Assembly (NCBI GenBank): GCA_903920405.1
Contig: CAIXMC010000275.1
Span: forward strand, 1 to 10,410
Reading direction: 5' to 3'
Source of the DNA: an uncultured beta proteobacterium
GTDB lineage: Bacteria > Pseudomonadota > Gammaproteobacteria > Burkholderiales > Burkholderiaceae_C
Length of the DNA: 10,410 nucleotides
Part shown: positions 1 to 6,100 of the stretch, piece by piece
Position numbering within the stretch: the stretch's first letter is position 1
How the letters are laid out: each line of letters opens with the position of its first letter
Notes under the pieces: model-generated
The model's input: only the letters and a program-made list of their open reading frames with translations
What the model was told of the DNA's origin: nothing
The model's database searches: none
Translations under genes and position numbers: made by a program

Positions 1-140
1 TCCCCATTTGGCCGTCAGAGTTGGGAGGCAATGCTAGGCGCAAATCGCGCGGTGTGGCCATGCCACATAAGCGATTTGTAACGACGCAGTGCACCCAAAT
101 CTGACGAGCCAAATGGGGAACTTATTACTGACCACATCCC
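1..140. repeat. Long palindromic MITE-like repeat, copy A (left end outside window)
   Basis: This is an imperfect palindrome centred near 60, where GTGTGGCC and GCCACATAA pair around a short loop. The sequence matches the reverse complement of copy B (10065-10224) almost throughout, including the internal GCTAGGCGCAAATCGCGC block. The outer end, GGGATGTGGTCAGTAATAAG read on the minus strand, lies inside the PP2C gene and supplies its stop codon. In the outer stem, both arms carry a change relative to copies B and C: CCCCATTTGGC pairs with GCCAAATGGGG where B has CCGCATTTGGC and GCCAAATGCGG, so pairing is kept. About 20 bases of the left arm lie outside the window. No protein is encoded, so it would be non-autonomous. 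I do not know its family name. Confidence 0.85.
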
Positions 141-499
141 AGCGTCGTGGCCATGCCGTGCAGTTCGGAGTTTGCTGCAAGAGCGACATAATCTTGCTGC
201 ACTTGGCGTAGCAAGGGTATCAATGGGGTATCGGCCAGTGAGGTGTTTGTCCGTTTTTGTAACAGTTCCAGCAAACGCCGGCTCGCAGTGCGCGGGCGTG
301 TGCTAATCGCCACGCCGTCGGCCACGGCAAAGTAGAGCGGCTGGCTTGCATCGACTGTGCCACTTTGGCGCACGCTGCCCTGACAGACTTGACCCGCCAG
401 CAGCACGGCATCTTCGTTGTGCGCTTTTCCTGTGCCGCGCTGGCTGAAGGCATAGAAGGTGATCAATGGCGTGGTACCTATATCTGCAGCAAATATCAC
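125..499 (-). pseudogene. PP2C-type Ser/Thr phosphatase, N-terminal half, truncated by repeat copy A
   Basis: The 124 residues match the start of a PP2C (PPM-type) protein phosphatase, a metal-dependent enzyme that removes phosphate from Ser/Thr. Visible motifs are RGTGKAHNED (residues 21-30, with the metal-site acidic pair E29/D30), FAVADG (57-62, with D61 and G62) and GMATTL (115-120). Directly after GMATTL the frame enters the palindromic repeat and adds only GCGQ before TAA. PP2C domains normally run to about 240 residues or more, so the C-terminal half with the remaining metal aspartates is missing and the product is unlikely to be active. The start is GTG at 499, overlapping the stop of the upstream small gene (GTGA). 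A downstream TTG (residue 12) is another possible start. The rest of the gene could lie beyond the left edge if this is a simple insertion. Confidence 0.75.
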
Positions 500-699
500 C
501 TGTCTTGCGGCTCAGGTTTTGAACCCGCCGTTTTCCCACTTGTCTCGCGCACGATGCGCTCTAGCAGCGTATGCACGTCGTAGTGGGCATCGGCGTTGGC
601 CTGGCGCTTAAATGCCCACAGTTCGGCCATGATGGCATCCGGTGCCTTTGGCACATAGGCGGGCACGACATTTTTGTCACTGAGTTTGGTGGCGGTCAT
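496..699 (-). CDS. Small antitoxin-like protein paired with a PIN-domain remnant
   Basis: This 67-residue acidic/basic protein has the centre MAELWAFKRQANADAHYDVH. The pattern (an acidic-led helix ending in YD and a leucine-rich helix) is typical of short proteins encoded beside VapC/PIN toxins, and it probably acts as the antitoxin. No classic DNA-binding domain is evident. The ATG at 699 overlaps the stop of the PIN remnant (ATGA), and GGAAGGA sits 8 bases upstream as a good ribosome binding site. Its own stop overlaps the GTG of the PP2C gene. The open frame is intact even though the toxin-like partner is broken. The antitoxin role is inferred from context and general pattern, not from a diagnostic motif. 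Confidence 0.6.
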   Translation of the reverse strand: MTATKLSDKNVVPAYVPKAPDAIMAELWAFKRQANADAHYDVHTLLERIVRETSGKTAGSKPEPQDR

Positions 700-923
700 A
701 ACATCAATCCTTCCAAAATTTCTTCAGGGGTTGCCAGCAAAGGTGGTTTGAAACCCCAGCGTTCAATACTTTGCACCAGCCGATACTTGGCGTGCGGACC
801 GACCATATGGGCAAAATTCCATGTGGCGATGTAGTCGGCCCCGGTTAACGTGGCTTGGGCGATGTGTGCTGCAAGGCAGCGGGTCAGGTCTTTATGGTCA
901 TGTTGTTTCTTGTCTGGCGGACA
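696..923 (-). pseudogene. PIN-domain (VapC-like) toxin, C-terminal fragment
   Basis: Translating the minus strand between the in-frame TGA at 924-926 and the TGA at 696-698 gives 75 residues. They contain KDLTRCLAAHIAQATLTGAD (residues 11-30), then YIATWNFAHM, and end with PPLLATPEEILEG. This is the C-terminal half of a PIN-domain ribonuclease of the VapC type: the acidic residue before the alanine-rich helix, the AD-Y-TWNF strand and the TPEE tail are all family features. The N-terminal half with the first catalytic aspartate (normally LDTS/LDTN) is not found in frame. There is no ATG with a ribosome binding site early in the fragment, so it is most likely a remnant. The end overlaps the antitoxin-like gene by ATGA, which preserves the original operon joint. 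Confidence 0.65.
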
Positions 924-1006
924 TCATCGGGCGGCAGATGGTGTACTGCCTTTTCCCAAGCGCGCTCGTCAAAGCCAATGGATGACAGGTGTCTGGAGTG
1001 CGACAT
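884..1006 (-). other. Short open frame of 40 codons coupled to the upstream gene
   Basis: The ATG at 1006 overlaps the stop of the 183-aa gene as TGATG, a typical translational coupling joint. The frame runs MSHSRHLSSIGFDERAWEKA and ends at TGA (884-886), overlapping the PIN remnant in a different frame by about 40 bases. I recognise no domain. It may be the head of a gene whose tail was replaced or frameshifted into the PIN remnant. It lacks the PIN N-terminal aspartate motif, so joining the two frames would not restore a complete PIN toxin. Confidence 0.35.
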
Positions 1007-1557
1007 CAAGCACACAAAGAGTCGGCAAACCGCCATAACGCCTCGACCCGCTCCAGGCCTTGCGCGGCGTAGGGCATACCCAAAGCGTCGGCCTTGACCA
1101 TCTGCTCAAGGTAATACACCACTGCAATGCGGCGGCCAATCTGCGCCAATTCAATACGCCGGTCTGGTATGGCACGTGGCAAAAAGGATGCAAAGCAGTT
1201 GATCATGTCCATGTTGCGCACCGCTCCCTGCGCAGCATTGCCCATAGCCGCACCGTCTTCTTTGGCCTTGGCATCACCAGCCAAAAATCCTTCCCGAAGT
1301 GAGGGGAATTGGCTGTCAAATTGCGATTGACTCATGGCGAGGCGGGTCAGCAACTTGGTTTCTGTAGCCGCCCATTCCGCGAGCGCTGCGGCTACCAGAG
1401 ATTCGTGTTCGGCTGATAGCGGTCGAATTCGGAAATGCTCCTGGTGCTTGGCAAATGTGTCGCTTTGCCAGCGCTCTATGGTTTCATCGTCTGGTGCTGG
1501 CCTGCGGCTAACGCTCTCGGACCAGACTACTTCTTCGAGGTCGGTCAGGTTGCTCAT
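1006..1557 (-). CDS. Hypothetical protein of 183 residues, predicted helical, soluble
   Basis: I do not recognise this family. The protein is mostly helix-forming, rich in alanine, glutamate and leucine, with no signal peptide, membrane segment or cysteine motif. Landmarks are ETIERWQSDTFAKHQEHFRI near residues 25-44, a hydrophobic FASFLPRAIPD around 125, and RRIAVVYYLEQMVKADALGM near 145-165. The start is ATG at 1557, with no convincing ribosome binding site upstream. The stop overlaps a short downstream frame by TGATG, and the PIN remnant, small antitoxin-like gene and PP2C fragment follow on the same strand with touching ends, so it was probably the first gene of that operon. Its base composition matches the host rather than the AT-rich genes just upstream (Nmad3 ends 33 bases away). 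Function unknown. Confidence 0.7.
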   Translation of the reverse strand: MSNLTDLEEVVWSESVSRRPAPDDETIERWQSDTFAKHQEHFRIRPLSAEHESLVAAALAEWAATETKLLTRLAMSQSQFDSQFPSLREGFLAGDAKAKEDGAAMGNAAQGAVRNMDMINCFASFLPRAIPDRRIELAQIGRRIAVVYYLEQMVKADALGMPYAAQGLERVEALWRFADSLCA

Positions 1558-1590
1558 GAATAAACTTGGATGATTGGGGTTGTTGGTGAA

Positions 1591-2472
1591 TTAGATTGGC
1601 GTTTCAGAACTTATTTTATAAATATAATTATCAAAATAAGCAAGAATGTCAGCCTTATCAAGTTCTGATAAAACCTTATCTAAGTCCAGTACAAATTCTT
1701 GTCCATATCCTTTAAAGTTAATAATTACATCATCACCATCGAGCATGAAGTTTTTTAAAAAAGTAAATGCTTTTGGTTGGTTAAAACAAGCAGGAAGTCG
1801 CCAGGTAGAACGTCCACTGTACATCTTGCAATCGGTTAATTGTCGATATCTTGAATAATTAAGTAATTCACTATTTCTCGATAGATAAACACTATTTATT
1901 TTCAAATAAGGTAGTTCTGGCATATCGCAAAAATGTGGATGTGGTTGCAAATATGGATAGTTCGATATGACTTGCTTCCGAATTGTTTTAGACCCTGCAT
2001 CTAATTTTTTGTCGATTTCCATCCAACTCCAAATTAGATGAATATCTGGTGAATATTGAGAGTATTGCCAACGTCCTTCTAACTTCTCAACTCGTCGAAA
2101 CCATCCATAAAATAGAAAGATATCTCCAATATTTACCCCTTGATTTCTTAAATGACTTTCAGAATTACCTGCTTGTCCAACAACAAGACGATTGGAATTT
2201 GGAATCAACATTGGATCGTGATGGCAATGTTGTTGTCCGTCAAGATAATTGCAAGCAATAAGTTTATTATTGTGTTTAATCCTGTTATTGGTAATATCGT
2301 TAATTACCGACTGAATTGGCTCACCCTGATATCGAAATGATATATCGGAATATTTGAAATCATCACTCGTACTTGGAATTGGTATCGAGAATAGTGTTCC
2401 ATCTGGGAAAATGGGACTCGCGAAACCGCCGGCAGTGCTGTCAAAGCCTTTTCTGCTAAAAATAATTTTCAT
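1591..2472 (-). CDS. Nmad3-family putative nucleotide modification protein
   Basis: The 293 residues begin MKIIFSRKGFDSTAGGFASP, then LFSIPIP, the characteristic opening of the family called nucleotide modification associated domain 3. Further family features are the HHDPML block near residue 85 and RLVVGQAGNSESHLRNQGV followed by GDIFLFYGWFR near residues 95-128. The family has been tied by comparative genomics to hypermodified DNA bases; its biochemistry is not established to my knowledge. I chose ATG 2472 rather than 2478: GGAGG lies 6 bases before it and directly abuts the earlier ATG. The chosen ATG overlaps the Nmad2 stop (ATGA), so the two are translationally coupled. Both are much poorer in GC than their neighbours, suggesting transfer. 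The frame is full length and undamaged. Confidence 0.85.
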   Translation of the reverse strand: MKIIFSRKGFDSTAGGFASPIFPDGTLFSIPIPSTSDDFKYSDISFRYQGEPIQSVINDITNNRIKHNNKLIACNYLDGQQHCHHDPMLIPNSNRLVVGQAGNSESHLRNQGVNIGDIFLFYGWFRRVEKLEGRWQYSQYSPDIHLIWSWMEIDKKLDAGSKTIRKQVISNYPYLQPHPHFCDMPELPYLKINSVYLSRNSELLNYSRYRQLTDCKMYSGRSTWRLPACFNQPKAFTFLKNFMLDGDDVIINFKGYGQEFVLDLDKVLSELDKADILAYFDNYIYKISSETPI

Positions 2473-3212
2473 GAACATCCTCCTTTGCGTTTAGTCTCTA
2501 TAGGCGTGTGGGGGATGATGTCATAATTACTATAAACGTCGTTTACTGGCTGGTTTTCTAAACAATCACTAAACTCAACAGGAGTTAGAGAATGGTTATT
2601 TTTAAGATTCGATAAGAATTTCAGAAATTCATTTAAATCAACATCATCCCACTTATTATTACAGGTTCCGCCAAAAATATATGTAATATTCCGCTGCCTA
2701 ACTTTCAATTGCGCTGCTAGTTTTATGCCCCAATTGCACTTTGATGGAATTTCGGGTGCGTGGGCACCAAAGTACCAAAACGTTTTTCCAATAAATACAC
2801 GATTACCTTTGCAGTCTTGCGCCATAACTTCATGCCAATTATGGTTGACTGTCTCATTTGTGTGCGACAGTTCACCATTGATTAATTTGTAGAAATTATC
2901 TCCGCACATGTCGATGCTAGATCCATTTAAGGTTGGTATTTTTTTAAAATATTCATTTGTATTATAGTAATCGTTAAGACCCATACATTTATCGACCTTC
3001 ATTATATAGATTATTCTTGGTTCGTGAATATTAACCGGCGGACGGAATTTCTTACACAGCGTCGCACCAGCTATTCCCACTATATAGTCACCAGAATTAA
3101 CGTTCGCACGAACGTGATTTGGCGTGCAAACTGCGAGAGTACAAACATCGTGAAAAGGGTTTGGTGCTAACCCAGTATCGTTCGTCATAATATAAGCACA
3201 AACTTTCATCAT
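2469..3212 (-). CDS. Nmad2-family putative nucleotide modification protein
   Basis: The 247 residues match nucleotide modification associated domain 2. N-terminal features are YIMTNDTGLAPNPF (residues 8-21), CTLAVCTPNHVRANV and GDYIVGIAG. The middle has IIYIMKVDKCM, a YY/F patch, LNGSSIDMCGDNFY, and then RVFIGKTFWYFGAHAPEIP near residues 135-153, which is the family's dF-YFG-P-IP block. Such proteins occur with systems that make or handle modified DNA bases, and the exact reaction is unknown. The ATG at 3212 has AAGGAG 7 bases upstream; a second ATG three bases later is possible. The gene leads a two-gene operon with Nmad3 and has a plausible promoter at 3259-3285. GC is low: 15/60 and 24/60 in two sampled lines, against 31/60 in ruvB. 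Confidence 0.85.
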   Translation of the reverse strand: MMKVCAYIMTNDTGLAPNPFHDVCTLAVCTPNHVRANVNSGDYIVGIAGATLCKKFRPPVNIHEPRIIYIMKVDKCMGLNDYYNTNEYFKKIPTLNGSSIDMCGDNFYKLINGELSHTNETVNHNWHEVMAQDCKGNRVFIGKTFWYFGAHAPEIPSKCNWGIKLAAQLKVRQRNITYIFGGTCNNKWDDVDLNEFLKFLSNLKNNHSLTPVEFSDCLENQPVNDVYSNYDIIPHTPIETKRKGGCS

Positions 3213-3219
3213 TAAATTA

Positions 3220-3225
3220 CTCCTT
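3220..3225 (-). promoter_or_regulatory. Ribosome binding site of the Nmad2 gene
   Basis: AAGGAG on the minus strand lies 7 bases before ATG 3212 and 10 before the second ATG. It supports the first start. Confidence 0.6.
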
Positions 3226-3258
3226 TAATTAAATTAAACCATCAAAATACTTTTCAAC

Positions 3259-3285
3259 ATTATAGGGTATGCAATTTTATATCAA
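3259..3285 (-). promoter_or_regulatory. Likely sigma70-type promoter of the Nmad2-Nmad3 operon
   Basis: On the minus strand TTGATA (3280-3285) is followed after 15 bases by a perfect TATAAT (3259-3264), about 47 bases before the Nmad2 start. The spacing is shorter than the usual 17. The -35 box overlaps the last codons of the upstream WYL remnant. No operator could be assigned with confidence. Confidence 0.5.
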
Positions 3286-3435
3286 TGATATTTTGTTTAC
3301 CCCACTCACCCCATCCCCAAACCCAAGCAGCCACCTTTCCAGCACATCCGAATCCACCACAGTAGCCGAAATTTCATACCCATCCTCCAACTCCACCACC
3401 TGCTGATCGGCAGAAAGAGGGCACTCCACAATATG
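3277..3435 (-). pseudogene. WYL-domain transcriptional regulator, last 52 codons only
   Basis: The minus-strand frame from the edge of the 211-bp element to TAA reads HIVECPLSADQQVVELEDGY, then EISATVVDSDVLERWLLGFG and a short tail. This is the C-terminal extension (WCX region) of WYL-domain regulators, with the usual LS-x-DQ, EISATV and ERWLLGFG pattern. WYL proteins typically bind nucleic acid through an N-terminal winged helix and sense a ligand, and many sit next to defence systems. Everything upstream is missing: the inverted-repeat element begins at once, and no WYL sequence resumes on its far side before pyrD. The fragment has host-like composition while the Nmad genes behind it do not. 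Whether it once regulated them is only an inference. Confidence 0.65.
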
Positions 3436-3436
3436 C

Positions 3437-3647
3437 GGCACTGGTTCAGTTCAATTATTCATACAAGTTATTGATTTTAATAATTTAAAAATCGATTTGC
3501 AATAAATCTGTTCATTCTGTAATGCCGACGTCTTAGTAGGGAATATTGGTCAAATCTTGGATTTTCTCGGTCATCATCACAGTGTAAATTTATACTAAGC
3601 TGTTAAAAATAAATAACTTTTATAAGTAATTGAACTGAACCAGTGCC
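3437..3647. mobile_element. 211-bp non-autonomous element with long terminal inverted repeats
   Basis: The ends GGCACTGGTTCAGTTCAATT and its complement form a perfect 21-bp inverted repeat (3437-3457 and 3627-3647). With three mismatches it continues to about 36 bp per side (3437-3472 and 3612-3647). The interior is AT-rich and has no transposase frame; the longest minus-strand frame of note is a 14-codon ATG ORF with a TAA stop. This fits a MITE mobilised in trans. GGCACTG-type ends recall IS6-family elements, but I cannot assign it. The flanks, caatatgc on the left and ggtcaaag on the right, show no target duplication. The element abuts the WYL remnant and probably took part in its truncation, perhaps with a later deletion. 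Confidence 0.8.
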
Positions 3648-3749
3648 GGTCAAAGAGATATGCGATATCTACCATCAGGCACCCGAGCTACATGAGAAGG
3701 GATTTCACGTGATTTTGATATGATAATCATAGCTACCAACGCTTATCCA
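3648..3749. other. Intergenic remnant between the inverted-repeat element and pyrD
   Basis: This stretch holds no convincing gene. A 26-codon minus-strand frame (MIIISKSREIPSHVARVPDG...) is open but matches nothing I know. There are two short perfect palindromes: AGATAT-GCG-ATATCT at 3656-3670 and TATGAT-A-ATCATA at 3719-3731. They could be operator half-sites or chance. No GC-rich terminator hairpin with a T-run is visible after pyrD. Confidence 0.3.
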
Positions 3750-4850
3750 TCAAGGGCTAGAGGCCTTTTTGATCATCATGGCGGCTTGCTTGACCAAGCG
3801 GGGCCCCTGGTAAATAAGCCCGGTGTAAATCTGCACTACATCTGCCCCAGCACGAATTTTGCCCACCGCATCTTCTGCGCACATGATGCCACCGACCCCC
3901 ATGATGGGAAATGCAGGGCCTAAGGCGGCGCGCAATTGAGTGATGACCTGATTGCTGATAGGCAACACGGGTGCGCCAGACAGTCCCCCGGTCTCGTTCG
4001 CATGAGCCATGCCTGTCACGGCCTCACGACTGATGGTGGTGTTGGTGGCCACCACACCCCAGGCGTTATTGACATGACCTGCACCGTCATAGCCATAGCG
4101 CCTAAGGGTTTGGGCGATCACATCGACTTGAATATCGTACAAGTCAGGGGCAATTTTCAGAAAGACGGGTGTTAATTTACCGTGACGATGGGCCAACACT
4201 TCGCGTCGTTCGGATAGCACAGACAGCAGGGCATCGAGCGCATCATCACTTTGCAACTGGCGCAAATTTTTGGTATTGGGGCTGGAAATATTGACAGTGA
4301 TGTAATCGGCATATGGATAGACAGCGTCCATGCAGGTCAGATAATCTTCTGCTGCACGCGCCATCGGGGTATCAGTGTTTTTGCCAATATTGAGTCCTAG
4401 TAACATGGAATGTGGACTTGGTGAGTCACCCAGGTGACGCTGATAATGTTCCGAGCGTTGTACATTGGCAATGAATGCGCTCAAGCCCTCGTTGTTAAAG
4501 CCCAACCTGTTGATGAGTGCCTGTGCTTCTGGCAGGCGAAACATTCGCGGCTTGGGGTTGCCTGCCTGCCCCCGTGGCGTGACCGTACCCACTTCAATAA
4601 AACCAAAGCCCAATGCCCTTAGCCCATCAATGCAACAGGCGTTTTTGTCCAGCCCTGCGGCCAAGCCAACGCGGTTAGGAAAGGTCAGCCCTGCCAGTTC
4701 AATGGGGTCATCCACGCGCGCCTGAGCATAAACCCACCTCAAGGCCGTCCCCTGAGTGCGCGCCAAAGCCTCCAGGGTCAATTCGTGGGCAGTTTCGGGG
4801 TCCAGCCTAAATAAAAATGGACGGACAAAAGTGTAAAGGTTCAAAGTCAT
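3750..4850 (-). CDS. pyrD: Dihydroorotate dehydrogenase (quinone), class 2
   Basis: PyrD oxidises dihydroorotate to orotate in pyrimidine synthesis, using FMN and passing electrons to membrane quinone. The 366 residues have the class 2 layout: an N-terminal amphipathic segment ([20 protein letters not shown]) that docks at the inner membrane and quinone, then a TIM barrel. Visible motifs are GLAAGLDKN (62-70), [20 protein letters not shown] (88-106), [11 protein letters not shown] (152-161), VNISSPNT (186-193, catalytic Ser as in class 2 enzymes), LKIAPDL, VATNTTI, GGLSG and the phosphate-binding MGVGGI at 317-322, then [10 protein letters not shown]. The length is normal and the protein looks intact. 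The start is ATG 4850; no strong ribosome binding site precedes it. It lies 66 bases after ruvB on the same strand. Confidence 0.96.
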   Translation of the reverse strand: MTLNLYTFVRPFLFRLDPETAHELTLEALARTQGTALRWVYAQARVDDPIELAGLTFPNRVGLAAGLDKNACCIDGLRALGFGFIEVGTVTPRGQAGNPKPRMFRLPEAQALINRLGFNNEGLSAFIANVQRSEHYQRHLGDSPSPHSMLLGLNIGKNTDTPMARAAEDYLTCMDAVYPYADYITVNISSPNTKNLRQLQSDDALDALLSVLSERREVLAHRHGKLTPVFLKIAPDLYDIQVDVIAQTLRRYGYDGAGHVNNAWGVVATNTTISREAVTGMAHANETGGLSGAPVLPISNQVITQLRAALGPAFPIMGVGGIMCAEDAVGKIRAGADVVQIYTGLIYQGPRLVKQAAMMIKKASSP

Positions 4851-4916
4851 GGAAGAAATTATTTCAAAAAAGTCACCGGACAGGCGTGGAACAAGATTCA
4901 GTCTTGTCTGGAATTT

Positions 4917-5993
4917 TTACTCACCCAACAATTCCCCAAACAACCCCCCTCCCCCCTGCAGAACAGGCGGCGTGACCCCCAGATGACGGTACGCCGCCTG
5001 TGTGGCCATGCGCCCGCGTGGAGTGCGCTGCAGGTAACCTTGTTGAATAAGGTAAGGTTCAATCACGTCTTCAATGGTTTCACGTTCTTCACCAATGCTT
5101 GCACTGATGTTGTCCAGCCCTACCGGGCCGCCATCAAAGCGATGAATGACGGCTTCAAGCAACTTGCGATCCATCAGGTCAAGCCCTTGCGGATCGACAT
5201 CGAGCATGGCCAGCGCACGGTTGGCTATGTCCAAAGTGATATGGCCTGATCCTTTGACATCGGCGTAGTCGCGCACACGTCGCAGTAAACGGTTGGCAAT
5301 GCGTGGGGTACCACGTGAACGCCGCGCAATTTCAAACCCGCCTGCCTCATCTGTGGGTACGTTCAACAAACCCGCACTGCGTTTGACAATGAGCGCAAGT
5401 TCTTCAGGGGTATAAAACTCCAGACGCGCCACAATGCCAAAACGGTCACGCAAAGGGTTGGTCAACATGCCGGCGCGTGTGGTGGCCCCCACCAGGGTAA
5501 AGGGTTGTAAATCAAGTTTGATGGAGCGCGCAGCCGGGCCTTCGCCTATCATGATGTCGATTTTGTAATCTTCGAGTGCGGGGTACAAAATTTCTTCCAC
5601 TACAGGGCTGAGTCGATGAATTTCATCAATAAACAGCACATCGTTTTTTTCCAGATTGGTCAGTAATGCTGCTAAATCCTTGGGTTTTTCAAGTACAGGT
5701 CCGCTGGTTTGACGCAGTTGAACGCCAAGTTCGTAGGCAATGATGTGGCTGAGCGTTGTTTTTCCCAAACCTGGCGGGCCAAACAACAGCACATGGTCAA
5801 GGGCTTCATGGCGCATTTTGGCTGCACTCATAAAAATGCTCAATTGCTCGCGCACCTTGACTTGCCCGACATAATCATCGAGCAACTTGGGGCGAAGGGC
5901 GCGCTCCACGGCTTCTTCAATAGGAGAATCGGGCACACCAGACACCACGCGCTTGAGGGTCGCAGTGGCAAGGTTATCGGTTTGAATGCTCAC
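4917..5993 (-). CDS. ruvB: Holliday junction branch migration ATPase RuvB
   Basis: RuvB is the hexameric AAA+ motor that, with RuvA, drives branch migration of Holliday junctions during recombination repair. The 358 residues include the family opening [13 protein letters not shown] (32-44), Walker [10 protein letters not shown] (72-80), Walker B FIDEIH (121-126), sensor 1 GATTRAG (169-175), the LRDRFG arginine-finger region (181-186), sensor 2 [12 protein letters not shown] (228-239) and the C-terminal winged-helix block RTPRGR (323-328). The length is slightly above the usual 330-350 because of short tails. The start is GTG at 5993, without a strong ribosome binding site. The upstream neighbour is the divergent carbonic anhydrase, so ruvA and ruvC, which often lie beside it, are not in the window. 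Confidence 0.97.
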   Translation of the reverse strand: MSIQTDNLATATLKRVVSGVPDSPIEEAVERALRPKLLDDYVGQVKVREQLSIFMSAAKMRHEALDHVLLFGPPGLGKTTLSHIIAYELGVQLRQTSGPVLEKPKDLAALLTNLEKNDVLFIDEIHRLSPVVEEILYPALEDYKIDIMIGEGPAARSIKLDLQPFTLVGATTRAGMLTNPLRDRFGIVARLEFYTPEELALIVKRSAGLLNVPTDEAGGFEIARRSRGTPRIANRLLRRVRDYADVKGSGHITLDIANRALAMLDVDPQGLDLMDRKLLEAVIHRFDGGPVGLDNISASIGEERETIEDVIEPYLIQQGYLQRTPRGRMATQAAYRHLGVTPPVLQGGGGLFGELLGE

Positions 5994-6100
5994 GGCAGGT
6001 TTATTTTCAAGTTCATCAGGCTTGTAGTGTGCATCAAATCATCCGTGATTTACTGATAAGATGAACATCAGAGACTTCTCATTGCCTGATCTGGACTGCC

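Noticed and set aside
3429..3655. Target-site duplication flanking the 211-bp element.
   Set aside because: The 8 bases on each side (caatatgc and ggtcaaag) do not match. GCATAT occurs near both ends but not adjacent to both.
3712..3735. A possible full Fur box around TGATAATCAT.
   Set aside because: Only the 10-base centre matches; the outer bases of the 19-base consensus do not, and there is no iron-related gene next to it.
4891..4907. Hairpin ACAAGA-TTCAG-TCTTGT after ruvB as a terminator.
   Set aside because: The stem is weak, and on the ruvB strand no T-run follows. The T-run lies on the plus-strand side, where no gene ends.
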